Numbered from the stretch's first letter, positions 38,711 to 50,290 are shown. The stretch: 64,000 bases of DNA from Pseudomonas gingeri (GCF_013386115.1 NZ_JACAOR010000002.1:57731-121730), one strand, 5' to 3'. Numbers and translations: made by a program. The notes: a model not told the origin generated them from the sequence alone.

Positions 38711-38829
38711 AAGCTTCGCGAGCAAGCCCGCTCCCACAGTGTTCGACTGCCGCGGCTATTGCGCTGGCGGTCGCAAGGTCCTCTTCGTGGCGGTGCGGCG
38801 TCCCGACAAGCCCACCGCCAAGGTCATTG

Positions 38830-38844
38830 GCACCAATCTGGCGC
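38830..38844. promoter_or_regulatory. Possible NtrC enhancer site
   Basis: GCACC-AATCT-GGCGC differs by one base from the NtrC pattern GCACC-N5-GGTGC. Further half sites, GCACC at 38852-38856 and GGTGC at 38880-38884, follow. It is about 225 bases upstream of the sigma54 promoter, an acceptable enhancer distance. Confidence 0.4.
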
Positions 38845-39054
38845 TCCTCGCGCACCACAACGCCAATGTCGCCCCCGCCTGGTGCAACTGTTCAGACCAC
38901 GCGCCCCACAAAAACCACCTGTCAGCCGGCTCAGATTCGGATGCCGGAAGTTCCTGGCCAAGGCGCTGTGACGAGTCATGGCCCGCCATGGCGAGGAACG
39001 GCAACACAGGGCGAGGGCTTATGGCGCCGAAGTTGACCGGTCACACAGGCCACT

Positions 39055-39070
39055 CGGCACACCCCTTGCA
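39055..39070 (+). promoter_or_regulatory. Sigma54-type promoter of the urea operon
   Basis: CGGCAC-ACCCC-TTGCA has the invariant GG and GC of -24/-12 promoters at the right spacing, with two differences from TGGCACG-N4-TTGCA. It lies 63 bases before urtA. Nitrogen-limitation control of urea uptake by RpoN/NtrC is known in related bacteria, so the site fits its gene. Confidence 0.65.
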
Positions 39071-39133
39071 AAAGCCCCTTCAGCATCTGCATCTGCCAAC
39101 CAAAAAAAACGTTGAGAATCTGGAGATCGCACC

Positions 39134-40399
39134 ATGAAGCGTCGTAGCTTGATCAAGGCTTTCACACTGACGGCATCCATTGCCGCCATGGGCATGACCT
39201 GGACCGTCCAGGCCGCCGAAACCATCAAGGTCGGGATCCTGCATTCGTTGTCCGGCACCATGGCGATCTCCGAAACCTCGCTCAAGGACATGGCCTTGAT
39301 GACCATCGACGAGATCAACACCAAGGGCGGCGTCAACGGCAAGATGCTCGAACCGGTGGTGGTCGACCCGGCCTCCAACTGGCCGCTGTTCGCCGAGAAA
39401 GGTCGCCAGTTGCTGACCCAGGACAAGGTCGCGGTGGTGTTCGGCTGCTGGACTTCGGTATCGCGCAAATCGGTGCTGCCGGTGTTCGAGGAACTCAACG
39501 GCCTGCTGTTCTACCCGGTGCAGTACGAAGGCGAGGAAATGTCGCCGAACGTGTTCTACACCGGCGCCGCGCCCAACCAGCAGGCGATCCCGGCGGTGGA
39601 ATATCTCATGAGCGAAGACGGTGGCGGCGCCAAGCGCTTCTTCCTGCTCGGCACCGACTACGTCTATCCGCGCACCACCAACAAGATCCTGCGTTCGTTC
39701 CTGCACTCCAAGGGTGTGGCGGACAAGGATATCGAAGAGGTCTACACCCCATTCGGCCACGCCGACTACCAGACCATCGTCGCCAACATCAAGAAATTCT
39801 CCGCCGGCGGCAAGACCGCGGTGATCTCCACTGTCAACGGCGACTCCAACGTGCCGTTCTACAAGGAGCTGGCGAACCAGGGCCTGAAAGCCACCGACGT
39901 ACCGGTGGTGGCGTTCTCCGTGGGCGAGGAAGAACTGCGTGGTATCGACACCAAGCCGCTGGTGGGCAACCTCGCGGCCTGGAACTACTTCGAGTCGGTG
40001 GATAACCCGACGAACAAGAAATTCGTCGCCGACTGGAAAGCCTACGCCAAGAAGAAAAACCTCCCGGGTGCCGACAAGGCCGTGACCAACGACCCGATGG
40101 AAGCCACCTATGTCGGTATCCACATGTGGGCCCAGGCGGTCGAGAAAGCCAAGTCCACCGACGTCGACAAGGTCCGTGAAGCCCTCGCCGGCCAGACCTT
40201 CGCCGCGCCGTCGGGCTACACCCTGACCATGGACAAGACCAACCATCACCTGCACAAGCCGGTGATGATCGGCGAGATCCAGCCGGACGGTCAGTTCAAC
40301 GTGGTCTGGCAGACCGAAGGGCCGATCCGTGCCCAGCCGTGGAGCCCGTTCATCCCGGGCAACGACAAGAAGCCGGACTATGCGGTGAAGAGCAACTGA
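39134..40399 (+). CDS. urtA: Urea ABC transporter substrate-binding protein
   Basis: UrtA binds urea in the periplasm for the UrtBCDE importer. The 421-residue protein has an N-terminal export signal with a Tat-like RRSLIK. It has the Leu/Ile/Val-type binding fold: VGILHSLSGTMAISE, GCWTSVSRKSVLPVFEELNGLLFYPVQYEG and DPMEATYVGIHMWAQA, all typical of UrtA rather than amino-acid binders. ATG 39134 follows GGAG. It is the first gene of a urea uptake-and-hydrolysis unit running to ureC. Confidence 0.94.
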   Translation: MKRRSLIKAFTLTASIAAMGMTWTVQAAETIKVGILHSLSGTMAISETSLKDMALMTIDEINTKGGVNGKMLEPVVVDPASNWPLFAEKGRQLLTQDKVAVVFGCWTSVSRKSVLPVFEELNGLLFYPVQYEGEEMSPNVFYTGAAPNQQAIPAVEYLMSEDGGGAKRFFLLGTDYVYPRTTNKILRSFLHSKGVADKDIEEVYTPFGHADYQTIVANIKKFSAGGKTAVISTVNGDSNVPFYKELANQGLKATDVPVVAFSVGEEELRGIDTKPLVGNLAAWNYFESVDNPTNKKFVADWKAYAKKKNLPGADKAVTNDPMEATYVGIHMWAQAVEKAKSTDVDKVREALAGQTFAAPSGYTLTMDKTNHHLHKPVMIGEIQPDGQFNVVWQTEGPIRAQPWSPFIPGNDKKPDYAVKSN

Positions 40400-40452
40400 A
40401 CCGCCGCTGAAGGTCGAGCCCGACGCTTGTTCGCGGGCTGAACCACACCACT

Positions 40453-40536
40453 TGTGGGAGCCGGCTTGCCGGCGATGGCGGCCGCAAGGTCGACGCAGGA
40501 CTTGTCGGCCTCATCGCGGCAGGCCGGCTCCTACAG
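40453..40536. repeat. REP pair between urtA and urtB
   Basis: Opposed REP heads at 40453-40477 (TGTGGGAGCCGGCTTGCCGG...) and 40512-40536 (...GGCCGGCTCCTACAG) enclose 34 bases. A hairpin here would lie 3' of the abundant binding-protein message, a placement that often stabilises it relative to the permease genes. Confidence 0.8.
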
Positions 40537-40558
40537 GGTCTTATGCAAGGCCGATGAT

Positions 40559-42064
40559 ATGTCCACTGCCCTATACCGTCTGTTCCTCGCCCTCGCGCTG
40601 CTATTGCCGATGGCCGCCCACGCCAGCGATGCCAGCGACTTCGTCGCGGCCAATCCGCTGCAACAGGCCAAGCTCCTGGAAAGCTGGGCCGCCCAGCCCG
40701 ATCCCGCGCGCGTCGAACTGATCAACAGCCTGCAACAGGGCGAGATCAGCGTCGACGGCGCTCCCCCGCAACCCGTGCGCCTGAACAACCGCCTGCGCGG
40801 CCTGATCGAGACCGCCGTCGCCGCCCAGCAACTGCTCGCCGCCGACGCCAAGGTGCGCCTGGGCGCCGCCCGGGAACTGCAGAAAAGCGCCAAGCCCGCA
40901 CAGTTGAATTTCCTCGACCGACAACTGGCCGGCGAGACCGATGCCGATGTCCACGCGGCCCTGAGCCTGGCCCTGGCCAACCTGCAACTGGTGGACAGCG
41001 ACCCGGCCGTGCGCCTGGCCGCCGTACGCCTGCTCGGCGAGACCGGCGATCCCCTGGCCCGGACCCGCCTCGAAGGCCTGCTCGCCCCCGGCGTCGAAGC
41101 CGATGCCGGCGTGCATACCGCCGCCGAGACCAGCCTGGCCCAGGTCAAGCGCAAGCTGATGGTGGGCGAGATCCTCGGCCAGGCCTTCAGCGGCATGTCC
41201 CTCGGTTCGATCCTGCTGCTGGCGGCCCTCGGCCTGGCGATCACCTTCGGCCTGCTCGGGGTGATCAACATGGCCCACGGCGAGATGCTGATGCTCGGCG
41301 CCTACGCCACCTACGTGGTGCAGTTGCTGTTCCAGCGCTTCCTGCCGCAGGCCATCGACTACTACCCGCTGGTGGCCCTGCCGGTGGCGTTCTTCGTCAC
41401 CGCGGCCATCGGCATGGCCCTGGAACGCACGGTGATCCGCCACCTCTACGGCCGCCCCCTGGAAACCCTGCTCGCCACCTGGGGCATCAGCCTGATGCTG
41501 ATCCAGCTGGTGCGCCTGGTGTTCGGCGCGCAGAACGTCGAAGTCGCCAACCCGGCGTGGCTGTCCGGCGGCATCCAGGTCCTGCCCAACCTCGTCCTGC
41601 CCTACAGCCGTATCGTGATCATCGCCTTCGCCCTGTTTGTCGTGGTGCTGACCTGGCTGCTGCTGAACAAGACCCGCCTGGGCCTGAACGTGCGGGCGGT
41701 GACCCAGAACCGCAACATGGCCGCCTGCTGCGGCGTGCCCACCGGTCGCGTCGACATGCTCGCCTTCGGCCTCGGCTCCGGCATCGCCGGCCTCGGCGGC
41801 GTGGCCCTGAGCCAGATCGGCAACGTCGGCCCCGACCTGGGCCAGAGCTACATCATCGACTCGTTCCTGGTGGTGGTCCTCGGCGGCGTCGGCCAGTTGG
41901 CGGGCAGCGTCATGGCTGCCTTCGGCCTGGGCATCGCCAACAAGATCCTGGAACCGCAGATCGGCGCCGTGCTGGGCAAGATCCTGATCCTCGCGCTGAT
42001 CATTCTGTTTATCCAGAAACGTCCGCAAGGGCTGTTCGCACTGAAAGGACGGGTGATCGACTGA
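40559..42064 (+). CDS. urtB: Urea ABC transporter permease UrtB
   Basis: This 501-residue permease has a signal-like start (LYRLFLALALLLPMAAHA) and a long helical N-terminal region (about 25-205), as UrtB proteins usually do. An eight-helix LivH-type domain follows, with GVINMAHGEMLMLGAY and AFGLGSGIAGLGGVALSQIGNVGPDLG. ATG 40559 follows AAGG; the frame is open upstream through the REP but that is not coding. The stop overlaps the urtC start by one base (TGATG). Confidence 0.92.
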   Translation: MSTALYRLFLALALLLPMAAHASDASDFVAANPLQQAKLLESWAAQPDPARVELINSLQQGEISVDGAPPQPVRLNNRLRGLIETAVAAQQLLAADAKVRLGAARELQKSAKPAQLNFLDRQLAGETDADVHAALSLALANLQLVDSDPAVRLAAVRLLGETGDPLARTRLEGLLAPGVEADAGVHTAAETSLAQVKRKLMVGEILGQAFSGMSLGSILLLAALGLAITFGLLGVINMAHGEMLMLGAYATYVVQLLFQRFLPQAIDYYPLVALPVAFFVTAAIGMALERTVIRHLYGRPLETLLATWGISLMLIQLVRLVFGAQNVEVANPAWLSGGIQVLPNLVLPYSRIVIIAFALFVVVLTWLLLNKTRLGLNVRAVTQNRNMAACCGVPTGRVDMLAFGLGSGIAGLGGVALSQIGNVGPDLGQSYIIDSFLVVVLGGVGQLAGSVMAAFGLGIANKILEPQIGAVLGKILILALIILFIQKRPQGLFALKGRVID

Positions 42065-43143
42065 TGAACCAGCCCCTGATACTGACCGCGAGCCAGAAGG
42101 CCGGGCCCAAGGTGACCCTGATCGTCGGCGCCGTGGTGCTGCTGTTGCTGCTGGCGTTGCCGCTGCTCTCGCTGCTGGCGCCGGAAAACCCGCTGCAGGT
42201 CTCCGCCTATACCCTGACCCTGGTGGGCAAGATTCTCTGCTACGCCATTGTCGCCCTGGCCCTGGACCTGGTCTGGGGTTATGCCGGCCTGCTGTCCCTG
42301 GGCCATGGCCTGTTCTTCGCCCTGGGCGGCTATGCCATGGGCATGTACCTGATGCGCGAGGCCTCCGGCGATGAACTGCCGGCGTTCATGACCTTCCTGT
42401 CGTGGACCGAGCTGCCCTGGTACTGGACCGGCACCAGCCATTTCCTCTGGGCCCTGTGCCTGGTGGTGCTGGCGCCGGGACTGCTGGCCCTGGTCTTCGG
42501 TTTCTTCGCCTTCCGCTCGCGGATCAAGGGCGTGTATTTCTCGATCATGACCCAGGCCCTGACCTTCGCCGGCATGCTGCTGTTCTTCCGCAACGAGACC
42601 GGCTTCGGCGGCAACAACGGCTTCACCAACTTCCGCAGCATCCTCGGTTTCGGCATCACCGAGCCGGGCACCCGCGCGGTCCTGTTTCTCGCCACCGTGC
42701 TGCTCCTGGTCGCCAGCCTGTACTGCGGCTGGCGGCTGGCCCGGAGCAAGTTCGGCCGGGTGTTGACCGCCTTGCGCGACGCGGAAAACCGCCTGATGTT
42801 CTGCGGCTACGATCCACGCGGCTTCAAGCTCTTCGTCTGGGTCCTGAGCGCGGTGCTGTGCGGCCTGGCCGGGGCGCTGTATGTGCCACAGGTGGGCATC
42901 ATCAACCCCAGCGAAATGTCGCCGACCAACTCCATCGAGGCCGCCGTCTGGGTCGCCCTCGGCGGGCGCGGCACGCTGATCGGCCCGCTGCTCGGCGCTG
43001 GCCTGGTCAATGGCATGAAGAGCTGGTTCACCGTGGCCTTTCCGGAATACTGGCTGTTCTTCCTCGGTGCGCTGTTTATCGTCGTGACCCTGTACCTGCC
43101 CAAGGGTGTGATCGGCCTGTTGAAGAAAAGGGGTGAACAATGA
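42064..43143 (+). CDS. urtC: Urea ABC transporter permease UrtC
   Basis: This 359-residue LivM-type permease has about eight TM helices. It contains DLVWGYAGLLSLGHGLFFALGGYAMGMYL, RNETGFGGNNGFTNF (a UrtC signature) and ALRDAENRLMFCGYDPRGFKLFVWVLSA, the EAA-like loop contacting the ATPases. It pairs with UrtB to form the urea channel. ATG 42064 overlaps the urtB stop and the end overlaps urtD by four bases. Confidence 0.93.
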   Translation: MNQPLILTASQKAGPKVTLIVGAVVLLLLLALPLLSLLAPENPLQVSAYTLTLVGKILCYAIVALALDLVWGYAGLLSLGHGLFFALGGYAMGMYLMREASGDELPAFMTFLSWTELPWYWTGTSHFLWALCLVVLAPGLLALVFGFFAFRSRIKGVYFSIMTQALTFAGMLLFFRNETGFGGNNGFTNFRSILGFGITEPGTRAVLFLATVLLLVASLYCGWRLARSKFGRVLTALRDAENRLMFCGYDPRGFKLFVWVLSAVLCGLAGALYVPQVGIINPSEMSPTNSIEAAVWVALGGRGTLIGPLLGAGLVNGMKSWFTVAFPEYWLFFLGALFIVVTLYLPKGVIGLLKKRGEQ

Positions 43144-44015
43144 GAATCACAGCAACGGCGCAGTTCATGCTGGAACCCATTCTCGAACCCCCTGCCTTTG
43201 ATGCCAATCGGGACGCCGGCAGCAGCCGCGACGCCATCGGTCTCGGCCAGGCCGCCGGCACGGGCCTGAACACCCGCCACGGGACCATCCTGACCCTGGA
43301 AGATATCAGCGTCAGCTTCGACGGCTTCAAGGCGCTGAACGACCTCAACCTGTATATCGGCGTCGGCGAACTGCGCTGCATCATCGGTCCCAACGGCGCG
43401 GGCAAGACCACCCTGATGGACGTGATCACCGGCAAGACCCGGCCCAGCCACGGCAAGGCCTGGTTCGGCGAAACCCTCGACCTGACGCAGATGAGCGAAG
43501 TGCGGATCGCCCAGGCCGGGATCGGCCGCAAGTTCCAGAAACCCACGGTGTTCGAGGCCCTCAGCGTGTTCGAGAACCTCGAGCTGGCGCAAAAGACCGA
43601 CAAGTCGGTGTGGGCCAGCCTGCGGGCGCGCCTGAGCGGCGAGCAGAAGGACCGCATTGCCCAGGTCCTGGAAACCATCCGCCTGACGGCCTCGGTCAAT
43701 CGCCCGGCGGGTCTGTTGTCCCACGGCCAGAAGCAGTTCCTCGAGATCGGCATGCTGCTGATGCAGGACCCGCAACTGCTGCTGCTCGACGAGCCGGTGG
43801 CGGGCATGACCGATGCCGAGACCGAATTCACCGCCGAACTGTTCAAGACCCTCGCCGGCAAGCATTCGCTGATGGTGGTGGAGCACGACATGGGCTTTGT
43901 CGGTTCGATTGCCGACCATGTCACGGTGTTGCACCAGGGCAGCGTGCTGGCCGAAGGATCGCTGGAACAGGTGCAGGAAAACGAGCGGGTGATCGAGGTC
44001 TACCTCGGGCGCTGA
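43140..44015 (+). CDS. urtD: Urea ABC transporter ATPase UrtD
   Basis: This 291-residue LivG-like ATPase has Walker A GPNGAGKTT (about 84-92), a GIGRKFQKPTVFEALSVFENLELA segment, signature LSHGQKQ (replacing LSGGQ, normal in UrtD), Walker B LLLLDEPVAGM and VEHDMGFV. The N-terminal 45 residues are an extension before LTLEDISVSFDG. A start nearer 43260 is conceivable, but ATG 43140 has GGGG upstream and overlaps urtC. Confidence 0.92.
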   Translation: MRITATAQFMLEPILEPPAFDANRDAGSSRDAIGLGQAAGTGLNTRHGTILTLEDISVSFDGFKALNDLNLYIGVGELRCIIGPNGAGKTTLMDVITGKTRPSHGKAWFGETLDLTQMSEVRIAQAGIGRKFQKPTVFEALSVFENLELAQKTDKSVWASLRARLSGEQKDRIAQVLETIRLTASVNRPAGLLSHGQKQFLEIGMLLMQDPQLLLLDEPVAGMTDAETEFTAELFKTLAGKHSLMVVEHDMGFVGSIADHVTVLHQGSVLAEGSLEQVQENERVIEVYLGR

Positions 44016-44033
44016 ACCACAAGGAATCCGAAC

Positions 44034-44732
44034 ATGCTGCAAGTCGACAAGCTGCACCAGTACTACGGCGGTAGCCACATCCTGCGGGGCCTGTCGTTCG
44101 ACGTGAAGGTCGGCGAAGTCACCTGCCTGCTCGGCCGCAACGGCGTGGGCAAGACCACCCTGCTCAAGTGCCTGATGGGCCTGCTGCCGGCCAAGGAAGG
44201 TGTCGTGCAGTGGGAAGGCAAGCCCATCACCCAGTTCAAGCCGCACCAGCGGGTGCATGCCGGCATCGCCTACGTCCCCCAGGGTCGGGAAATCTTCGGC
44301 CGGCTGACGGTGGAGGAAAACCTGCTGATGGGCCTGTCGCGCTTCCCGGGTTCGCAAGCCAGGGAAGTCCCGGCGTTTATCTACGAACTGTTCCCGGTCC
44401 TGCTGCAGATGAAGCAACGCCGTGGCGGCGACCTGTCCGGCGGCCAGCAACAACAGCTGGCCATCGGCCGCGCCCTGGCCAGTCGTCCGCGCCTGCTGAT
44501 CCTCGACGAACCCACCGAAGGCATCCAGCCCTCGGTGATCAAGGAGATCGGCGCGGTGATCAAGAAGCTCGCGGCCCGCGGCGACATGGCCATCCTGCTG
44601 GTGGAACAGTTCTATGATTTTGCCGCCGAACTGGCCGATCAGTACCTGGTGATGTCCCGGGGCGAGATCGTCCAGCAGGGTCGCGGAGAAAATATGGAAG
44701 CCGAGGGTGTACGCGGCCTGGTTACGATCTAA
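44034..44732 (+). CDS. urtE: Urea ABC transporter ATPase UrtE
   Basis: This 232-residue LivF-like ATPase pairs with UrtD. It begins MLQVDKLHQYYGGSHILRGLSFDV and has Walker A GRNGVGKTT, YVPQGREIFGRLTVEENLLMG, signature LSGGQQQQ, Walker B LLILDEPTEGIQP and VEQFYDFA, the last two being typical of UrtE. An AAGGAATCC ribosome site precedes ATG 44034. ureD follows after 30 bases. Confidence 0.94.
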   Translation: MLQVDKLHQYYGGSHILRGLSFDVKVGEVTCLLGRNGVGKTTLLKCLMGLLPAKEGVVQWEGKPITQFKPHQRVHAGIAYVPQGREIFGRLTVEENLLMGLSRFPGSQAREVPAFIYELFPVLLQMKQRRGGDLSGGQQQQLAIGRALASRPRLLILDEPTEGIQPSVIKEIGAVIKKLAARGDMAILLVEQFYDFAAELADQYLVMSRGEIVQQGRGENMEAEGVRGLVTI

Positions 44733-44762
44733 CCTGTAGCGTCCTGACGATAATCGGAACTC

Positions 44763-45602
44763 ATGAACCTGCCCGCCTCTACCGCCCTGTTCACCCCCAG
44801 CTGGTACGCCGAGCTGGAGCTCGGCTACGCCCGTTTCGGCGCCACCACGCGCCCGGTCCAGCGCCGCCACAAGGGCCCGCTGCGGGTGCAGAAGCACCTG
44901 TATGCCGAAGGCCCGGAGGTCTGCCAGCACATCATCGTCCACCCGCCGGGCGGGATTGCCGGCGGTGATCGCCTGGATATCCGCGCCAGCGTCGAACGCG
45001 ATGCCTGGGCACAGCTGACCAGCCCCGGCGCCGCCAAGTGGTATCGCGCAACCGGCCCGGCCAGCCAGACCCTCAGCCTCAAGGTCGCCGCCGGGGCCAC
45101 CCTGGAATGGCTGCCCCAGGAAACCATCGTCTTCAGCGCGGCCCAGGCCGAGCTCGCCACCCGCATCGAGCTGGAGGGCGATGCGCGACTGTTCTACTGG
45201 GACATGGTCGCCCTCGGCCGCCCGGCCAGCGGCGAACGTTTCGACCGCGGGCACTTCCAGGCGCACCTCGATATCCGCCGCGACGGCCAGCCGCTGTGGC
45301 ACGAGCGCCAGCGCATCGAGGGCGGCGACGGCCTGCTGGATTCGCCAATCGGGCTCGACGGCCAGCCGGTGTTCGCCACCCTGCTGGTCACCGGTGAAAT
45401 CGACAGCGAGCTGCTGGAGCGCTGTCGCAACCTGTCGACAGTCGTACGCGGCGACCTGAGCCAGCTCCCCGGCCTGCTGGTGGCCCGCTGCCTGGCTGGC
45501 CAGGCACTGCATGCCCGGGCCTGGCTGATCAAATTGTGGCGGCTGTTGCGCCCGGCACTGCTGGGTCGTGAGGCGGTGCCGCCAAGGATCTGGAACACAT
45601 GA
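44763..45602 (+). CDS. ureD: Urease accessory protein UreD
   Basis: UreD (UreH) scaffolds the UreFG complex during nickel insertion into apo-urease. The 279-residue protein contains the conserved [14 protein letters not shown], the SPGAAKWYR segment and WLPQETIVF. It starts 30 bases after urtE and leads the urease structural genes. Its partners ureE, ureF and ureG are not in this window; in P. aeruginosa they are encoded elsewhere. Confidence 0.94.
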   Translation: MNLPASTALFTPSWYAELELGYARFGATTRPVQRRHKGPLRVQKHLYAEGPEVCQHIIVHPPGGIAGGDRLDIRASVERDAWAQLTSPGAAKWYRATGPASQTLSLKVAAGATLEWLPQETIVFSAAQAELATRIELEGDARLFYWDMVALGRPASGERFDRGHFQAHLDIRRDGQPLWHERQRIEGGDGLLDSPIGLDGQPVFATLLVTGEIDSELLERCRNLSTVVRGDLSQLPGLLVARCLAGQALHARAWLIKLWRLLRPALLGREAVPPRIWNT

Positions 45603-45655
45603 CGTGCCTGTTCAACTGCCTGCCTTTTCCCTGCCTGCCAATGGATCCTTGAACC

Positions 45656-45958
<303 letters not shown>

Positions 45959-45966
45959 GGCTCTTC

Positions 45967-47354
<1,388 letters not shown>

Positions 47355-47358
<4 letters not shown>

Positions 47359-49055
47359 AAATCTCCCGACAAGCCTACGCCGACATGTTCGGCCCCACGG
47401 TCGGCGACAAGGTGCGCCTGGCCGATACCGATCTGTGGATCGAAGTGGAAAAGGACTTCACCACCTACGGCGAAGAAGTGAAGTTCGGCGGCGGCAAGGT
47501 CATCCGTGACGGCATGGGCCAGGGCCAGTTGCTGGCCGCCGAGGTGGTCGACACGCTGATCACCAACGCCCTGATCATCGACCACTGGGGCATCGTCAAG
47601 GCCGACGTCGGCCTCAAGGACGGACGCATCGCCGCCATCGGCAAGGCCGGCAACCCGGACATCCAGCCCGACGTGACCATCGCCATCGGCGCCAGCACCG
47701 AAGTCATCGCCGGCGAAGGCATGATCCTCACCGCCGGCGGCATCGACACCCACATCCACTTCATCTGCCCGCAGCAGATCGAAGAAGCGCTGATGAGCGG
47801 CGTCACCACCATGATCGGCGGCGGCACCGGGCCGGCCACCGGCACCAACGCCACCACCTGCACGTCCGGGCCCTGGCACCTGGCGCGCATGCTGCAGGCC
47901 GCCGATGCCTTCCCGATGAACATCGGTCTCACCGGCAAGGGCAACGCCAGCCTGCCGGAACCGCTGGTCGAGCAGGTCAGGGCCGGCGCCATCGGCCTCA
48001 AGCTCCACGAAGACTGGGGCACCACGCCCGCGTCCATCGACAACTGCCTGAGCGTGGCCGACCAGTACGATGTGCAGGTGGCGATCCACACCGACACCCT
48101 CAACGAATCCGGCTTTGTCGAAACCACCCTCGGCGCGTTCAAGGGCCGTACCATCCACACCTATCACACCGAGGGTGCGGGTGGCGGCCATGCGCCGGAT
48201 ATCATCAAGGCCTGCGGCTTCGCCAACGTCCTGCCGAGCTCGACCAACCCGACCCGGCCCTTCACCCGCAACACCATCGACGAACACCTGGACATGCTGA
48301 TGGTCTGCCATCACCTCGATCCGAGCATCGCCGAGGACGTGGCCTTCGCCGAAAGCCGCATCCGCCGGGAAACCATCGCCGCCGAGGACATCCTCCACGA
48401 CCTCGGTGCGTTCTCGATGATCAGTTCCGACAGCCAGGCCATGGGCCGGGTCGGCGAAGTCATCACCCGTACCTGGCAGACCGCCGACAAGATGCACAAG
48501 CAACGCGGGCCGCTGCCGGGCGATGGCGAGGGCAACAGCAACTTCCGGGTCAAGCGCTATATCGCCAAGTACACCATCAACCCGGCGATCACCCACGGCA
48601 TCAGCCATGAGGTAGGTTCCATCGAGATCGGCAAGTGGGCCGACCTGGTGCTGTGGCGCCCGGCCTTCTTCGGCGTCAAGCCGACCCTGATCCTCAAGGG
48701 CGGGGCGATTGCCGCCAGCCTCATGGGCGACGCCAACGCCTCAATCCCGACGCCGCAACCGGTCCACTACCGGCCGATGTTCGCCAGCTATGGCGGTTCG
48801 CTACACGCCACCAGCCTGACGTTCATCAGCCAGGCGGCCCGGGATGCGGGCCTGCCCGAGAGCCTGGGGCTGAAGAAACGGATCGCCGTGGTCAAGGGTT
48901 GCCGTACGGTACAGAAGACCGACCTGATCCATAACGACTACCTGCCGGAGATCGACGTCGACCCGCAGACCTACCAGGTCAAGGCCGATGGCGTACTGCT
49001 CTGGTGCGAGCCGGCGGAGGTGCTGCCGATGGCGCAGAGGTATTTCCTCTTCTAG
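47355..49055 (+). CDS. ureC: Urease alpha (catalytic) subunit
   Basis: This 566-residue urease catalytic subunit has every active-site element: HIHFICPQ (nickel His pair), the carbamylated Lys216 in [19 protein letters not shown] and [12 protein letters not shown]. The flap [22 protein letters not shown] and [11 protein letters not shown] with the nickel Asp follow. Length is within the usual 566-573 range. It is the last gene of the urea unit; no clear terminator was seen in the 77 bases before the next gene. Confidence 0.97.
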
Positions 49056-49132
49056 GAGCAGGCAGGGCAATGATTAGGGGCTAAGATGCAACACATCCAG
49101 CCCCTTTCGCAGTCTTCATCAAGGTATCGGTC

Positions 49133-50278
49133 ATGCGCCTGTCTGACTTTATCGTGCAGCATGTTGACGCCATCGTCGATGATTGGGAGCAATTTGCCAA
49201 AACCCTGACGCCCGCGGCGGACAGCATGGGCCGGGTCGCCCTGCGCGATCATGCCAAGTCGATCCTGCTGGCGGCCGCGCGGGACATGGAAACCGCCCAG
49301 AGCGCCAGCCAGCAGGCGGACAAGGCCAAGGGCGAAGGCCCGGAGAACAGCCCCAGCCTCGATATCGCCGCCGCCAGCCATGGTGAATTGCGCCATAACG
49401 TCGGTTTCGACCTGGTCCAGATGACGTCGGAGTTCCGTCACCTGCGCGCCTGCGTGATCCGGCGCTGGGTCAACAACCTGTCCTCGCCGGAACTGACCTA
49501 CTTCCAGGACATGATCCGCTTCAACGAAGCCATCGACGAAGCCCTCGCCGAGTCCACCGTCGCCTATGCCGAGCAGGTCAATCGCTCGCGGGACATCTTC
49601 CTCGCCATTCTCGGACACGACCTGCGCGCGCCCTTGCAGGCGGTGACCATGTCCGCGGAAATGCTGGTGCGCAAGACCCAGCTCAATGAGACCGCCATGG
49701 GTTATGTGAAGAACATCAAGAGCAGCGCCCGCCACATGGGGGCGATGGTCAACGACCTGCTGGAGTTCGTGCGCAGCCGCCTGGGCAGCCAGTTGCCGAT
49801 AGACCCGGCGCCCATGGACCTGGTGAGCGCGGCGAAAGCTGCCCTCAACGAAGCCTGGGCCGGCCAGCCGGAGTGTCGCCCGACCTTGAAGGTCGAAGGC
49901 GATATGCATGGGGTCTGGGATCGGGGGCGAATCGAACAGATGCTGCAGAACCTGATCGGCAATGCCCTGCAGCACGGGGCCAGCCGGCGCAAGGTGACCC
50001 TGACCCTGATCGGCGGCGAAGACAGCGTCAGCCTGTCCATGCACAACTTCGGCCCGCCGATTCCGGCCGAGTCGCTGGCGACGATCTTCGATCCGCTGGT
50101 ACGCAACGCCGCCGAGGAACTCGGCCAGACGGGCGCCTCGACCAGCCTGGGGCTGGGCCTGTTTATCGTCAAGGAAGTGGTGACGGCCCATCAGGGCAGT
50201 GTCGAGGTCAGCTCCAGCGAGGAAGAAGGCACGCGGTTCAGGGTCGTGCTGCCGCGAGTCGCGCGCGCCGAATCCTGA
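49133..50278 (+). CDS. Sensor histidine kinase with RsbR-like N-terminal domain
   Basis: This 381-residue soluble kinase has no TM segment. Residues 1 to about 145 are helical and resemble the N-terminal domain of RsbT co-antagonist proteins. The kinase core has His162 (ILGHDLRAPLQ) and the ATP-binding boxes QNLIGNALQHG, FGPPIP, and SLGLGLFIVKEVV. It has no receiver and no neighbouring response regulator, so its partner is unknown. It lies 77 bases after ureC and might read nitrogen or stress status, but that is only a guess from position. Confidence 0.82.
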   Translation: MRLSDFIVQHVDAIVDDWEQFAKTLTPAADSMGRVALRDHAKSILLAAARDMETAQSASQQADKAKGEGPENSPSLDIAAASHGELRHNVGFDLVQMTSEFRHLRACVIRRWVNNLSSPELTYFQDMIRFNEAIDEALAESTVAYAEQVNRSRDIFLAILGHDLRAPLQAVTMSAEMLVRKTQLNETAMGYVKNIKSSARHMGAMVNDLLEFVRSRLGSQLPIDPAPMDLVSAAKAALNEAWAGQPECRPTLKVEGDMHGVWDRGRIEQMLQNLIGNALQHGASRRKVTLTLIGGEDSVSLSMHNFGPPIPAESLATIFDPLVRNAAEELGQTGASTSLGLGLFIVKEVVTAHQGSVEVSSSEEEGTRFRVVLPRVARAES

Positions 50279-50290
50279 GCGGCTGCCGGG

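Larger units (their letters stand above)
38711..39133. other. Gap between the ABC permease and urtA
   Basis: This 423-base gap begins with a lone REP head (38714-38739). It then has about 300 bases without a recognised gene, a possible NtrC site, and a sigma54 promoter close to urtA. An open frame at 38739-39137 (MFDCRGYCAGG...) has no family match, unusual composition and runs over the promoter, so it is not called as a gene. The PA2914-like/PA4858-like junction falls here. Confidence 0.6.

Noticed and set aside
38739..39137. A 132-codon plus-strand frame before urtA
   Set aside because: It has no family match, overlaps the sigma54 promoter and the urtA start, and its composition is unlike the neighbours.
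42807..45512. A 901-codon minus-strand frame opposite urtC-urtD-urtE-ureD
   Set aside because: It is the antisense of four well-recognised genes in a GC-rich genome, has no family resemblance and shows typical shadow composition.
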